Below are positions 54,140-64,000 of a stretch of DNA of 64,000 nt, piece by piece. The notes under the pieces are model-generated. The model was given only the letters and a program-made list of their open reading frames with translations. It had not been told where the DNA came from and searched no databases. How positions within the stretch are numbered: position 1 is the stretch's first letter; every line of letters begins with the position of its first letter. Both the position numbers and the translations under genes were made by a program. Origin of the DNA: Bacillota bacterium (GTDB taxonomy: Bacteria > Bacillota > Bacilli > Paenibacillales > Paenibacillaceae); the NCBI GenBank assembly GCA_023460795.1, contig JAEWPC010000026.1:7989-71988 (forward strand), read 5' to 3'.

Positions 54140-54173
54140 GCGAACGCCTCCCTTGCCGCCGCCCGAACAACGC

Positions 54174-54218
54174 AAAACTCCCCGCGCCATTCGCCGAATG
54201 AACGGCGGCACGGGGAGT
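54174..54218 (-). terminator. terminator after clpC
   Basis: Minus-strand arms ACTCCCCG-GCC and GGC-CGGGGAGT followed by TTTTG. Between it and clpC (54219-54341) lies an AT-rich spacer with a short palindrome near 54283 and no gene. Confidence 0.75.
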
Positions 54219-54341
54219 CGTTCGAACCGCTTAGCGCTTATGCTAGCTTATGGCTAGGCGCGCCCGGAGGTTCTAATATAATCATTTGATTATGCGATTA
54301 TTTAGGGATCTAACCTTAAACCCTCTAATTTTTAACCTGGT

Positions 54342-56786
<2,445 letters not shown>

Positions 56787-56823
56787 GAGACAACACCTCC
56801 CTATTAAAGTTAGAATAAAGCAT

Positions 56824-57891
56824 TTATGAATTTGTTGCCAGTCGCGAGCGAATAAATTGGGCTCTCGACCGATCCCGGTCGTCCGGGCTCATCGCTTCTC
56901 CGTACGTAATCTGAAGGAAACCCGGTTGGGTCGCCACGATCAATTCGTTCAGCGTACGGTCGTTCAGTTCCGGCATCAAGCCAAGATGAACGCCAAGCCT
57001 CAGGTCCGACAGCCGCTGCGCGGCTTCTTTCGAATCCATGATAATCGCCTGCGACAACACGCCGTAAGAGCGGCGGATGCGATCCTCGACCCGAGGGCGA
57101 TTGTCCGCGAACAGCTTGCCTCTCGCGGCTCTCTCGTGCTCGATCATCTGCCTGGCGACCTGGTGCAAATTCTCGATGATCTCCTGCTCGGATTGCCCCA
57201 GCGTAATCTGGTTGGACACCTGGAACAGGTTGCCCGTCGCTTCGCTGCCTTCTCCGTACAGACCTCTCACGGCCAGACCGACTTGGGTGACGGCGGTCAG
57301 AATGCGATTGATCTGTCCGGTCATGACTAGCGCGGGCAGATGCATCATGACGGATACGCGAATGCCCGTGCCTACGTTGGTCGGACAGCTCGTTAAGTAA
57401 CCGTGCTTCTCGTCGAAGGCGTAATCTACTTGCTCCTCGAATATATCGTCGATCTTCGTGGCTCGATCCCATGTCTCCCTAATCTGAAAACCCGGGCTAA
57501 GACATTGGATGCGAAGATGGTCTTCTTCGTTAATCATGATGCTGATGTCTTCTATATTGCTTAATATTAATGCGCCGCCCCGCGATTCATTCGCCAAATT
57601 CGGGCTGATGAGATGCTTCTCGACCATGACAAGCTTCTCGAGCTCGGTGAGCTCGGACAACCGAATTTGCTCCAGCTTGCCGAGTCCGTTCAGCCTGCCG
57701 CTCTCGGCGACTCCGAGCAGTTGGTCCGCCACTGCCGCGGAATGAGCTGGCGTCGCCATCAACGGAAATGGCATTCCCCGCAAGTTGCGGGCGATCCGCA
57801 CGCGACTGCTGATCACGACATCGGAGTCCGCGGCGTCTGCCGTATCCATCCACTCGCTGAGCGCCTGCTTCACATATTTTCGATTGGCCAT
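56824..57891 (-). CDS. mcsB: protein arginine kinase McsB
   Basis: 355 residues from ATG 57891. Phosphagen-kinase fold used to phosphorylate arginines in proteins, marking them for ClpC and inactivating CtsR. Motifs: VVISSRVRIARNLRGMPFPL near 28, INEEDHLRIQCLSPGFQIRE near 125 and SCPTNVGTGIRVSVMMHLPA near 168 with the catalytic cysteine; VRGLYGEGSEATGNLFQVSN near 210 and RVEDRIRRSYGVLSQAIIMD near 270. It needs McsA as activator, encoded just upstream. A TTG seven codons earlier overlaps the end of mcsA. Confidence 0.96.
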   Translation of the reverse strand: MANRKYVKQALSEWMDTADAADSDVVISSRVRIARNLRGMPFPLMATPAHSAAVADQLLGVAESGRLNGLGKLEQIRLSELTELEKLVMVEKHLISPNLANESRGGALILSNIEDISIMINEEDHLRIQCLSPGFQIRETWDRATKIDDIFEEQVDYAFDEKHGYLTSCPTNVGTGIRVSVMMHLPALVMTGQINRILTAVTQVGLAVRGLYGEGSEATGNLFQVSNQITLGQSEQEIIENLHQVARQMIEHERAARGKLFADNRPRVEDRIRRSYGVLSQAIIMDSKEAAQRLSDLRLGVHLGLMPELNDRTLNELIVATQPGFLQITYGEAMSPDDRDRSRAQFIRSRLATNS

Positions 57892-57908
57892 CGCGTCTTC
57901 CCTGCCTT

Positions 57909-58424
57909 TCAACCGCTCATTTCTTTCTCAAGCTCGCGTATGCGATCTCGCAACTGGGCTGCCGACTCGAAATCCTCCCGCTCGATGCGGCTTTGCATCT
58001 CTTTCTTCAGACGATCGATCTCCCGTCTCATCCTCAGTCGCCCGCCCGCGCGCTTCGGCACCTTGCCTACGTGGACGGTGTTGCCGTGCACTCTCTTCAG
58101 CAGAGGGTCCAGCCGTTCCGCGAACTGCTTGTAGCAATGGCTGCAGCCGAATCGTCCGATCTTGCTGAACTGCGCGTAGGTCATCCCGCACGTCTCGCAC
58201 TTGATCGCGGCTTGCTGCTTGGCCATCGCGCTCGCCCCCGAAGTCTCGAAGTCGAGCAAACCCGAAATCAGATTATGGATGGAGAACCCGCTCTGCGTGC
58301 CCGGAATCAGCTCGCCTTTCTCGCGGGCGCACGATTCGCAAATATGGAGCTCGGTCTTCTCTCCGTTCACGATCTTCGTAAAATGCAGCGTAGCCGGACG
58401 CTTGCCGCATTCTTGGCATTGCAT
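57909..58424 (-). CDS. mcsA: McsA, activator of McsB
   Basis: 171 residues. Two zinc-binding regions: MQCQECGKRPATLHFTKIVN with ICESCAREKGEL, and CETCGMTYAQF with GCSHCYKQF. C-terminal UVR motif EIDRLKKEMQSRIEREDFES ending in RDRIRELEKEMSG. Regulatory partner of McsB and sensor of metal or thiol stress. Between ctsR and mcsB. Confidence 0.95.
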   Translation of the reverse strand: MQCQECGKRPATLHFTKIVNGEKTELHICESCAREKGELIPGTQSGFSIHNLISGLLDFETSGASAMAKQQAAIKCETCGMTYAQFSKIGRFGCSHCYKQFAERLDPLLKRVHGNTVHVGKVPKRAGGRLRMRREIDRLKKEMQSRIEREDFESAAQLRDRIRELEKEMSG

Positions 58425-58470
58425 GGCATCGCCTCCTTTGTAAGGTACCGTTAGCGAACAGGCGGCGTCG

Positions 58471-58932
58471 CTACTTGGCGAGCAGCGTAATCAGCATCGC
58501 CTTGAGCAGCTTGGCGCGAATTTGATCTCTGAGCGGAAGGCCGATCGTCAAGTTCTCTCGGCTCATCGCCGCCCGAATGAGCCGAGCCTCTCGCTCCGAT
58601 AGGAATTCGGCTTCCTCGAGCTGGTAGATGAGTCCTTCCGCCGCGGTCTGATCGATCTCCGTCCCGACCGTTTGGCTTACGTGCCTCTGCACGGCTTCGA
58701 GCGACGGAAGATCGACGCGCTGAATGCGGATGTATCCGCCGCCTCCGCGTTTGCTCTCTACGTAGTATCCCTTCTCCAACGTAAAACGCGTGCTGATCAC
58801 GTAGTTAATCTGAGAAGGGACGCACGAAAATTTGTCAGCTAGTTCGCTCCTTTGGATTTCGACGGAACCTTCCGAGCTGTCTTGCAGAATCTGCTTCAAG
58901 TAATGTTCGATTAGATCAGAAATGTTACGCAT
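58471..58932 (-). CDS. ctsR: class III heat-shock repressor CtsR
   Basis: 153 residues. Winged helix-turn-helix N-terminus (MRNISDLIEHYLKQILQDS, then KFSCVPSQINYVISTRF) with the glycine-rich wing SKRGGGGYIRIQRVDL near 60, which inserts in the DNA minor groove, and the dimerisation domain with LSEREARLIRAAM. It represses clp genes; its own operator is at 58961-58977. First gene of ctsR-mcsA-mcsB-clpC. Confidence 0.97.
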   Translation of the reverse strand: MRNISDLIEHYLKQILQDSSEGSVEIQRSELADKFSCVPSQINYVISTRFTLEKGYYVESKRGGGGYIRIQRVDLPSLEAVQRHVSQTVGTEIDQTAAEGLIYQLEEAEFLSEREARLIRAAMSRENLTIGLPLRDQIRAKLLKAMLITLLAK

Positions 58933-58960
58933 CGTTCATCTCCTTCCGGAGTGCTCTGAC

Positions 58961-58977
58961 TTTGACTTTCTTTGACT
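58961..58977 (-). promoter_or_regulatory. CtsR operator
   Basis: On the minus strand AGTCAAA, three bases, AGTCAAA: a perfect direct heptad repeat of the CtsR box, right after the -10 box of the ctsR promoter. Confidence 0.93.
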
Positions 58978-58985
58978 ATACACTT

Positions 58986-59013
58986 ATTATACGCATTTTC
59001 TGAACATTTGCAA
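58986..59013 (-). promoter_or_regulatory. ctsR operon promoter
   Basis: TTGCAA (59013-59008), 16 bases, TATAAT (58991-58986). The CtsR box directly downstream covers the transcription start. Confidence 0.8.
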
Positions 59014-59167
59014 CATGGACGGATCCTTGTATTTTCAGTATGAACAGCACCTTCCTTTTTTAATTATTCGGTCCTGGGTTTGTTCGCGGTATGTCAAAAT
59101 CTCTCTGGGTTATACTTTAAAAAACGAATCAATAATAAGAAAAACGAGCTATAGGGAGGACCTAAGG

Positions 59168-59395
59168 ATGTGGTGGTATATCCTAGCCGCCGTCGGAATC
59201 ATCGTGATCTTAGTCGGGACCTTCAAATCTTATCGAATCATGGGCAGGCAACAACACCATGAGTTCGAGAAGAGACTCCCGGACCACGTGGCGAGTCACA
59301 CCGTGTCCCATAATTCGATACTCATCTGGTACATCGTCACGCCGATTGCCGCAATCGTGTTAGGCATTTGTCTCGTATTGATTTTTCAGGGGTGA
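59168..59395 (+). CDS. small membrane protein, 75 residues
   Basis: ATG 59168 is eight bases after GGAGG. The protein starts MWWYILAAVGIIVILVGTFK, a membrane segment, followed by a charged loop (RQQHHEFEKRLPDHVASHTV) and a second segment near 52-72 (ILIWYIVTPIAAIVLGICLV). No known family. First of three tightly spaced plus-strand genes, 6 bases before the next. The frame is open 51 codons further upstream without a binding site. Confidence 0.75.
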   Translation: MWWYILAAVGIIVILVGTFKSYRIMGRQQHHEFEKRLPDHVASHTVSHNSILIWYIVTPIAAIVLGICLVLIFQG

Positions 59396-59400
59396 GCCGC

Positions 59401-59745
59401 GTGGAAAAAAAACGATATTACGTATCCGTGCAATCCAGATCGATTATGCGAGACCAAGGCCAAGCTTCTTACGAATATGAAATCGAAGCAACAGAATCCG
59501 AGCTTCAACGTCTTCAAACCAAGATGGACGAACTGGAAGAAGCCGACCATGCGACGTTCTTCCGCACGTTTACTCCCGGCTTGCCGTATCACCATGACCC
59601 CGAGAACGATGAATACGACCGCGCGATCAAAGATTGCTACGATACGATCTTTCAATTGGGCACCGACGAGACAAAGCTCCATTTATCATCCTTCTTGGAT
59701 AACCTTCGGATGGGGCATTATCAAGAAGAACTAGACGGGAGGTGA
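59401..59745 (+). CDS. conserved-looking cytosolic protein of unknown function, 114 residues
   Basis: Start GTG 59401, five codons after AGGGG in the end of the previous gene. The N-terminus VEKKRYYVSVQSRSIMRDQG leads into a short beta region and a helical coiled part (TESELQRLQTKMDELEEADH), then FRTFTPGLPYHHDPENDEYD and YDTIFQLGTDETKLHLSSFL. No membrane segment and no recognised family. It lies between two membrane protein genes and ends 4 bases before the next start. Confidence 0.75.
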   Translation: MEKKRYYVSVQSRSIMRDQGQASYEYEIEATESELQRLQTKMDELEEADHATFFRTFTPGLPYHHDPENDEYDRAIKDCYDTIFQLGTDETKLHLSSFLDNLRMGHYQEELDGR

Positions 59746-59749
59746 CATG

Positions 59750-59926
59750 ATGGATTGCAATGTGGGAAGAACAGAACAGATGATTAGAATTTCCGTGGGG
59801 ACAGGCATCCTTCTTCTGGGACTTAAATATAAGAGCTGGTGGGGACTTGCCGGACTAGCGCCGATCTTGACCGGAGCGACTCGATATTGCCCTCTTAACG
59901 CGGCGTTGCGGATAGATAACTGTTAA
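59750..59926 (+). CDS. DUF2892 (YgaP-like transmembrane) protein
   Basis: A 58-residue protein, MDCNVGRTEQMIRISVGTGI then LGLKYKSWWGLAGLAPILTG and YCPLNAALRIDNC. The pattern CNVG...R...G...WWGL.GL.P..TG....CP is that of DUF2892, a two-helix membrane domain. GGGAGG lies seven bases before ATG 59750; another ATG is at 59747. Not covered by longer reading frames. Followed by a strong terminator. Confidence 0.9.
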   Translation: MDCNVGRTEQMIRISVGTGILLLGLKYKSWWGLAGLAPILTGATRYCPLNAALRIDNC

Positions 59927-59947
59927 AGGCTAGCACAAGATGAGATA

Positions 59948-59980
59948 GGGCTGCGAACGATTCGCAGCCCTTACTTTATT
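59948..59980. terminator. terminator between the DUF2892 gene and the germination operon
   Basis: Perfect arms GGGCTGCGAA and TTCGCAGCCC with loop CGA, followed on the plus strand by TTACTTTATTT. It lies between convergent genes and may serve both. Confidence 0.88.
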
Positions 59981-61133
59981 TCACATTAAACCTCATCTTC
60001 ATATTCCCCGTGCGTTTGATGTTCACCGATACGTCGATCGTCGTTAACGATTCGGGCGTCAGCTTGAGCCCCCCGCTGTTCCGGAGCTTCTTCCACTCCC
60101 GGTTGTTCTTCCGGTATAAAGAAGTTTTAAGTTGCAACACGTCCGCTTCGTGCTTTAACCCCTCGTTATATAGATCGCGTATTTGCTTTCGAATCCGATC
60201 CGCCGCCAGGCGCTCGAGTTCGGACTCTGTCGTATCATCCATCGCAATGTTAATCGTACCGGTCAAAGCCACCTTAATGGCATATTCCGCTTTGTCGCCG
60301 CGAACCCGTGGACGAATCTTCAATTTCGGCTTCTCGATGCTCAATCCTGCCAATAGTTCATTCCCGGCGTATAGGACGAGAGGTCCGCGGTAGGAATGAG
60401 GATTCACCCAGGTCAGTCCAAGCATCCTTTCCGCGGGATAATATCCGAGTAATTTATCGCCTTCCATGGCATACGCCCCGTTAATGGCTAGCATCCGTTC
60501 AGGCTTGTTCGATTTGCTCCAATTCCCTTTCGAGAATGAAATCGAAGGCAGCAAGACCGTACGGTCCGGCTCATTCGTCTCCAAGGCATAGGTACGAACG
60601 CTCATCGGATTGAAGATGGATCTTTGCTTATAGGTTTCCAAAGGCTGATGCAGAACAGAAACTTCCGGGGATAGTTCGAATACCGACGTTGCGCTGAACA
60701 CTTCGCCAATCTTATCCGAAGTTCCGTATATCCAAGGCGTAAAGCGCAATTCATAGAAGCGGCTGAAAAATTGCTCGATTTGTTCCATCATGAAACTGTC
60801 CTTCAGCACCTCCGCTCCGATGACGATGGCATTGATGTGACCGTAAAAGATACGGAGTTGTGAGGTCCGGTATAAATCGTCGACTGCATGAACGAGCGAC
60901 TTTCCCTTGCCCTTTCCTACCCAAACCGGAATCTCACCAGACTTGCCCGATTCCAATTTCGCAACCGACGCGAAATCGAGCATTTGCCCGTAGACGACAA
61001 AGTCCCCATCCTCTAGATCGAATCCGATCGCCGTAAGATAATTAATCTCCTGGAGATCCTTAAGGTCCCAACACCCCGTTAAGAGGAGGGGCATCAGACA
61101 GATCGAGAGGATCGACATCCTGAACCGGGGCAT
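59976..61133 (-). CDS. Ger(x)C-family spore germination lipoprotein
   Basis: 385 residues. Signal peptide with lipobox: SICLMPLLLTGCWDLKDLQE, so lipid-anchored at the cysteine near residue 21. The family block LQEINYLTAIGFDLEDGDFV follows, then HAVDDLYRTSQLRIFYGHIN near 92 and a C-terminal domain with VNIKRTGNMKMRFNVK. It is the C component of a GerA-type nutrient receptor in the spore inner membrane. Its start overlaps the stop of the A gene by one base. Confidence 0.93.
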   Translation of the reverse strand: MPRFRMSILSICLMPLLLTGCWDLKDLQEINYLTAIGFDLEDGDFVVYGQMLDFASVAKLESGKSGEIPVWVGKGKGKSLVHAVDDLYRTSQLRIFYGHINAIVIGAEVLKDSFMMEQIEQFFSRFYELRFTPWIYGTSDKIGEVFSATSVFELSPEVSVLHQPLETYKQRSIFNPMSVRTYALETNEPDRTVLLPSISFSKGNWSKSNKPERMLAINGAYAMEGDKLLGYYPAERMLGLTWVNPHSYRGPLVLYAGNELLAGLSIEKPKLKIRPRVRGDKAEYAIKVALTGTINIAMDDTTESELERLAADRIRKQIRDLYNEGLKHEADVLQLKTSLYRKNNREWKKLRNSGGLKLTPESLTTIDVSVNIKRTGNMKMRFNVK

Positions 61134-62581
61134 TAGGATCTCCTCTTCTTCTGGCGCGTATCGTCGACCGTGTTCAACATCCCCGGCCTAGCGTTCTTCT
61201 TCACCCAAGGCACGCGGCTGAATACGAGCGCCAAGTCTCTCCATGTTACCGGCGACAGGGGCGCAAGGTACGGTAAGCCGAACGAACTGAGCGACGCAAG
61301 ATAAAGCAATAACCCCATTACCGCGATCATGAACCCGTACATCCCTAAGAAGGAGGCGCAAATCATGATGGCAAATCGGGTAATGCTGACCGCAAGGACA
61401 AGCGTCTGATTGACTAACGTGAAGACTGCCACCCCCGTAACGGCCGCCACGACGATTAAAGTTGACGATGCCAGGCCCGCCCGGATCGCGGCTTCGCCCA
61501 CGACGATGCCTCCGACGACCGAGACCGTTGAGCCTACCGCCTTGGGCAACCGTTCTCCTGCTTCACGGAACACCTCGAACATGCCTACCATCAGGAAGGC
61601 TTCCAGGGGACCCGGGAACGGGAGACCCAGTCGGGACATCCCGATCGTAGCTAAGAGCGGATAGGGGAGTTGCTCCACGTTAAAGGACGTGATGGCGATG
61701 TAAAACCCGGGAAGCAGCAAGGAAATCAACAAACCGATGTATCGGAAAATAAGGCTAAAGCTTGCCGGTAAATAGGAAAAGTAAGTGTCCTCAGCGGAAC
61801 GCAGCATAAAGAGCAAATTCCCGGGCGCGATAACGGCCGTCGGCGCCCCTTGGGCGATGACCACGAATCGACCGCGAATGAGGCAATCCACGGCGAAGTC
61901 GGGGCGGGTCGTATAGCCGATTAACGGGAACAAGGAATACGACTTATCCGCGAGCATCTCTTCCAACGGGCTGCTGCCCATCAGAGAATCGATGTCGATT
62001 CCGTTAAGTCGCTTCCGGGCTTCCTCGATGATCTCGGGATTCGCGATATCCTGAACATAGAGCAGCACTACGGCGGTTTGGCTTCTCTTCCCGATCTTAA
62101 ATCGTTCGCAGCGCAAGGAGTTCGTGCGCAGCCGTTTGCGGATCAAAGAAACATTGGTGACCAGTTCCTCGACGAAAGCATCCCTTGGCCCTTTAACGGC
62201 CTGCTCCGTGTTGGAATCTTGGGGCTGACGCTGCGGGATATCCGCGAGGTCCATTCCAAAGAGAACGCCCTGACGTTCGAGATAGATGACCAACTGCCCG
62301 GAGAACACTCCGAGAACGAGTTCATCTATCTGCAGACGGCTGACGTTCATTCTCATATCGAGTTTGTCCGCGCTGTCCGTATCCGCCAATCGATCATTCA
62401 ACTGAGGAATAACCGTCTCGTTGATCTGCTGCGATTGGATCATGCCTTCGCAATAAAGCAGATATACGCTGGTCGGCTGCTTGCTATCTCCGAGCTCGTA
62501 TCGCTTCATCTTAAATTCATCGATTCCTTGGAACATTCCGCGGATGATATCCGGAGTCAGGCCGTTGTTCGTCTCAACCAT
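61133..62581 (-). CDS. GerA-family spore germination protein, A subunit
   Basis: 482 residues. Large N-terminal soluble domain (YPLEGSMQ-like region to about 270, including CEGMIQSQQINETVIPQLND) and a C-terminal membrane domain of about five segments with LPGFYIAITSFNVEQLPYPL near 300 and RLGLPFPGPLEAFLMVGMFE near 330, the GerA signature. A subunits assemble as ion channels in the germinant receptor. It overlaps the B gene (8 bases) and C gene (1 base). Confidence 0.94.
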   Translation of the reverse strand: MVETNNGLTPDIIRGMFQGIDEFKMKRYELGDSKQPTSVYLLYCEGMIQSQQINETVIPQLNDRLADTDSADKLDMRMNVSRLQIDELVLGVFSGQLVIYLERQGVLFGMDLADIPQRQPQDSNTEQAVKGPRDAFVEELVTNVSLIRKRLRTNSLRCERFKIGKRSQTAVVLLYVQDIANPEIIEEARKRLNGIDIDSLMGSSPLEEMLADKSYSLFPLIGYTTRPDFAVDCLIRGRFVVIAQGAPTAVIAPGNLLFMLRSAEDTYFSYLPASFSLIFRYIGLLISLLLPGFYIAITSFNVEQLPYPLLATIGMSRLGLPFPGPLEAFLMVGMFEVFREAGERLPKAVGSTVSVVGGIVVGEAAIRAGLASSTLIVVAAVTGVAVFTLVNQTLVLAVSITRFAIMICASFLGMYGFMIAVMGLLLYLASLSSFGLPYLAPLSPVTWRDLALVFSRVPWVKKNARPGMLNTVDDTRQKKRRS

Positions 62582-63680
62582 TCGGCTTCACCTTCGATCG
62601 CTTGGGAATAAGGACAAGTACCATCAATACGGTTAATACCCCCGTCGCAAGATAGAGCGACATCGGCAAGTATACTCTCCTCATGAAACCGAGAAATTGC
62701 ATGTCGCTGAAGGGCATCAATGTCAGCACGATCAATGCGGAGCATATGCACGTCAGAGCGATGACGCTTGGTTTGTCGTTAGAACGTTTCCCGTCCGTAA
62801 TCATCTCCGTCATGAGGTAGAGTGCCACGGAAATGCGAACGAACGCTCCGGATAACCATTGATAGATGGAAAGGAAATCGACGTGCTGGATGTACCTCCC
62901 GATCTTAACGAGCCTCCATTCTTCGAAGGCGGGATACCGCAGGCTTGCCGCTATGACCGGGCCGAATTCCCCGATCGCGCCGGTAACCGGCCCCAAGATC
63001 AGACCGATCAAGAAAATCCCCAGCAAAGCCAACGACCAGAATCGAACTTCCTTCTTTATCTGATGCTGCAATAATAAAAAGATAACCAATTCAGCCAAGC
63101 CGCCTCCTACGTACAAGACTCCTCCAAGCACCGGCATGATGCCGTCCTCAAGCATGGGGGTCAACAGCTTGTAATCTTTGCGGGGGAGGTTCGCGGTCAT
63201 GACGAATTCTCCGAATAGAACGACGAAGGGCAACAGAATCCCCGCCACGATAGCGATCGCCCGGATGCCAAACCAAGACGCCGAGAAGCAAAGCAATACG
63301 AGAGACAAGCTAAGCACAAGCTCCGGCGTCCGAGGCAAATACGTGCCGTGCGTCCAAGTCACCGTATCTTTTAACGTCGTTCCTGAGATGAATAGAAGGT
63401 AGATCAGAAAGACCATCCGCAAGAACAAGCTCGTTAGCCGTCCGTAACGGTTGCGTAGCCACGGAATTAGCGCTTGTTGTTTCGTTCGCTTCATGATGAA
63501 ATGCAGGGCAGCGATCCATATCAAGTACGGAACGACAGATAATAACACGCTGATCCAGGCGCTTCTCTTCGCGACTAGAAGCAGCATGGGCAATACCATC
63601 ACGTGATTCATTAACCCGATTCCCAGCATCACGATGCAATAGATGGGGAAAATTCCGAGATTCTCAGAACGGTAAGACAT
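62574..63680 (-). CDS. GerB-family germinant-binding permease, B subunit
   Basis: 368 residues with about ten membrane segments of the amino-acid/polyamine permease type: YCIVMLGIGLMNHVMVLPML near 12-32, FLRMVFLIYLLFISGTTLKD, HVDFLSIYQWLSGAFVRISV near 270. The B subunit binds the germinant. First gene of the operon, giving the order B-A-C. ATG 63680 has GAGGGG 11 bases upstream, a rather long distance. Confidence 0.93.
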   Translation of the reverse strand: MSYRSENLGIFPIYCIVMLGIGLMNHVMVLPMLLLVAKRSAWISVLLSVVPYLIWIAALHFIMKRTKQQALIPWLRNRYGRLTSLFLRMVFLIYLLFISGTTLKDTVTWTHGTYLPRTPELVLSLSLVLLCFSASWFGIRAIAIVAGILLPFVVLFGEFVMTANLPRKDYKLLTPMLEDGIMPVLGGVLYVGGGLAELVIFLLLQHQIKKEVRFWSLALLGIFLIGLILGPVTGAIGEFGPVIAASLRYPAFEEWRLVKIGRYIQHVDFLSIYQWLSGAFVRISVALYLMTEMITDGKRSNDKPSVIALTCICSALIVLTLMPFSDMQFLGFMRRVYLPMSLYLATGVLTVLMVLVLIPKRSKVKPNG

Positions 63681-63767
63681 TACAAAAAGTCCCCTCGACA
63701 GACATAATCATTGTTCTTAAGATTACCCAGGTAAGGGGATATTACTCAGGAGTACTTTCCGCGCACG
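63681..63767 (-). promoter_or_regulatory. upstream region of the germination operon
   Basis: The 87 bases between the rRNA terminator and the B gene should hold the promoter. Such operons are transcribed by sigma-G in the forespore. TGAGTA (about 63752) with a 17-base spacer to TAATCT is a weak candidate; no convincing match was found. Confidence 0.3.
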
Positions 63768-63796
63768 CAAAAAAGCAGCGACACGTAGTCGCTGCT
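63768..63796 (-). terminator. rRNA operon terminator
   Basis: Minus-strand arms AGCAGCGAC and GTCGCTGCT with a 5-base loop, followed by six T residues, about 93 bases after the 23S end. Confidence 0.9.
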
Positions 63797-63888
63797 CCTC
63801 TGCAATATGTAGGCTTGCGCCTTGAAAACTGGATGCGAAACAAAGCGTTTGGTGAAAGTTTGAAACATCCTGGCCATCCGTATCATTA

Positions 63889-64000
63889 GGATAAGCCCTC
63901 GACCGATTAGTACTCGTCAGCTCCACACGTTGCCGCGCTTCCACCCCGAGCCTATCAACCTCGTGTTCTTCAAGGGGTCTTACGAATTGGGAAATCTCAT
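63889..64000 (-). rRNA. 23S ribosomal RNA, 3' end only
   Basis: The minus strand carries the conserved 3' end of 23S rRNA: ATGAGATTTCCC, then GGTTGATAGGCTCGGGGTGG, GGAGCTGACGAGTACTAATC and GGTCGAGGGCTTATCC at the end. The rest lies beyond the window. Bases 63797-63888 are post-23S spacer containing no 5S gene and no tRNA. Confidence 0.95.

Noticed and set aside
54270..54341. AT-rich patch after clpC as an insertion sequence remnant
   Set aside because: Only a short AATCA-TGATT palindrome is visible, with no transposase fragment and no clear terminal repeats.
63797..63888. 5S rRNA or tRNA after the 23S gene
   Set aside because: The conserved 5S sequence is absent on the minus strand and no tRNA fold is seen.
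63723..63944. Minus-strand 73-codon reading frame at the end of the window
   Set aside because: It overlaps the 23S rRNA 3' end and the rRNA terminator.

Overview
The window is a chromosomal core segment of a spore-forming Gram-positive bacterium, most likely a member of the Paenibacillaceae (Paenibacillus or Cohnella type). The reasons are the Bacillales order of the gltX-cysES-mrnC-rlmB-rae1-sigH-rpmG-secE-nusG, rplKAJL-rpoBC, str and S10-spc-alpha clusters, the presence of sigH, ctsR-mcsA-mcsB-clpC, disA and a gerA-type germination operon, a moderately GC-rich composition, and frequent TTG/GTG starts behind strong GGAGG ribosome binding sites. Almost everything is on the minus strand, so the biological reading direction is from base 64000 down to base 1.

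Layout in reading direction. 64000-63889: 3' end of a 23S rRNA gene, then a terminator with no 5S gene before it. 63680-59976: spore germination operon in the order B-A-C. 59168-59926: three small plus-strand genes ending in a DUF2892 protein. 58932-54342: ctsR-mcsA-mcsB-clpC behind a perfect CtsR operator. 54139-53957: a 60-residue membrane protein. 53804-52383: an AT-rich, divergent radA. 52149-50190: disA and pssA. 49674-50069: a plus-strand gene of unknown function. 49480-44474: PIN/TRAM protein, ispD, ispF, gltX, then a T-box leader in front of cysE-cysS. 43065-40006: mrnC, a 51-bp tandem repeat array, rlmB, rae1, sigH. 39543-36043: rpmG, secE, nusG, rplK, rplA, L10 leader, rplJ, rplL. 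35952-27840: RsmC-like methyltransferase, rpoB, rpoC. 27765-26219: an ABC transporter pair. 25884-21510: rpsL, rpsG, fusA, tuf. 20081-21466: plus-strand DUF421 and YitT membrane proteins. 19749-2535: the S10-spc-alpha ribosomal cluster with secY, adk, map, infA and rpoA, then truA and rplM-rpsI. 2371-1: cysH and cysD, separated by a plus-strand LacI-family regulator gene.

The genes mostly build the translation and transcription machinery (about 30 ribosomal proteins, EF-Tu, EF-G, IF-1, RNA polymerase alpha, beta and beta', NusG, tRNA synthetases, rRNA modification and processing enzymes), protein export (SecY, SecE), protein quality control (McsB/ClpC), sporulation signalling (SigH, DisA), germination and cysteine/sulfate metabolism (CysD, CysH, CysE, CysS).

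The most interesting departures from the standard layout are: (1) a likely in-place replacement of native radA by a foreign AT-rich copy, with a 16-codon C-terminal remnant of the presumed native gene left just before disA; (2) six copies of a 51-bp repeat between rlmB and mrnC; (3) cluster interruptions, with an ABC pair between rpoC and rpsL and DUF421/YitT genes between tuf and rpsJ, and with no ecfA1-ecfA2-ecfT between rplQ and truA; (4) LacI-type palindromes in the shared promoter region of a LacI regulator and cysD; (5) absence of a 5S gene after the 23S gene. I did not see a clearly new defence or biosynthetic system. All family assignments rest on reading the translated sequences; no database search was run.
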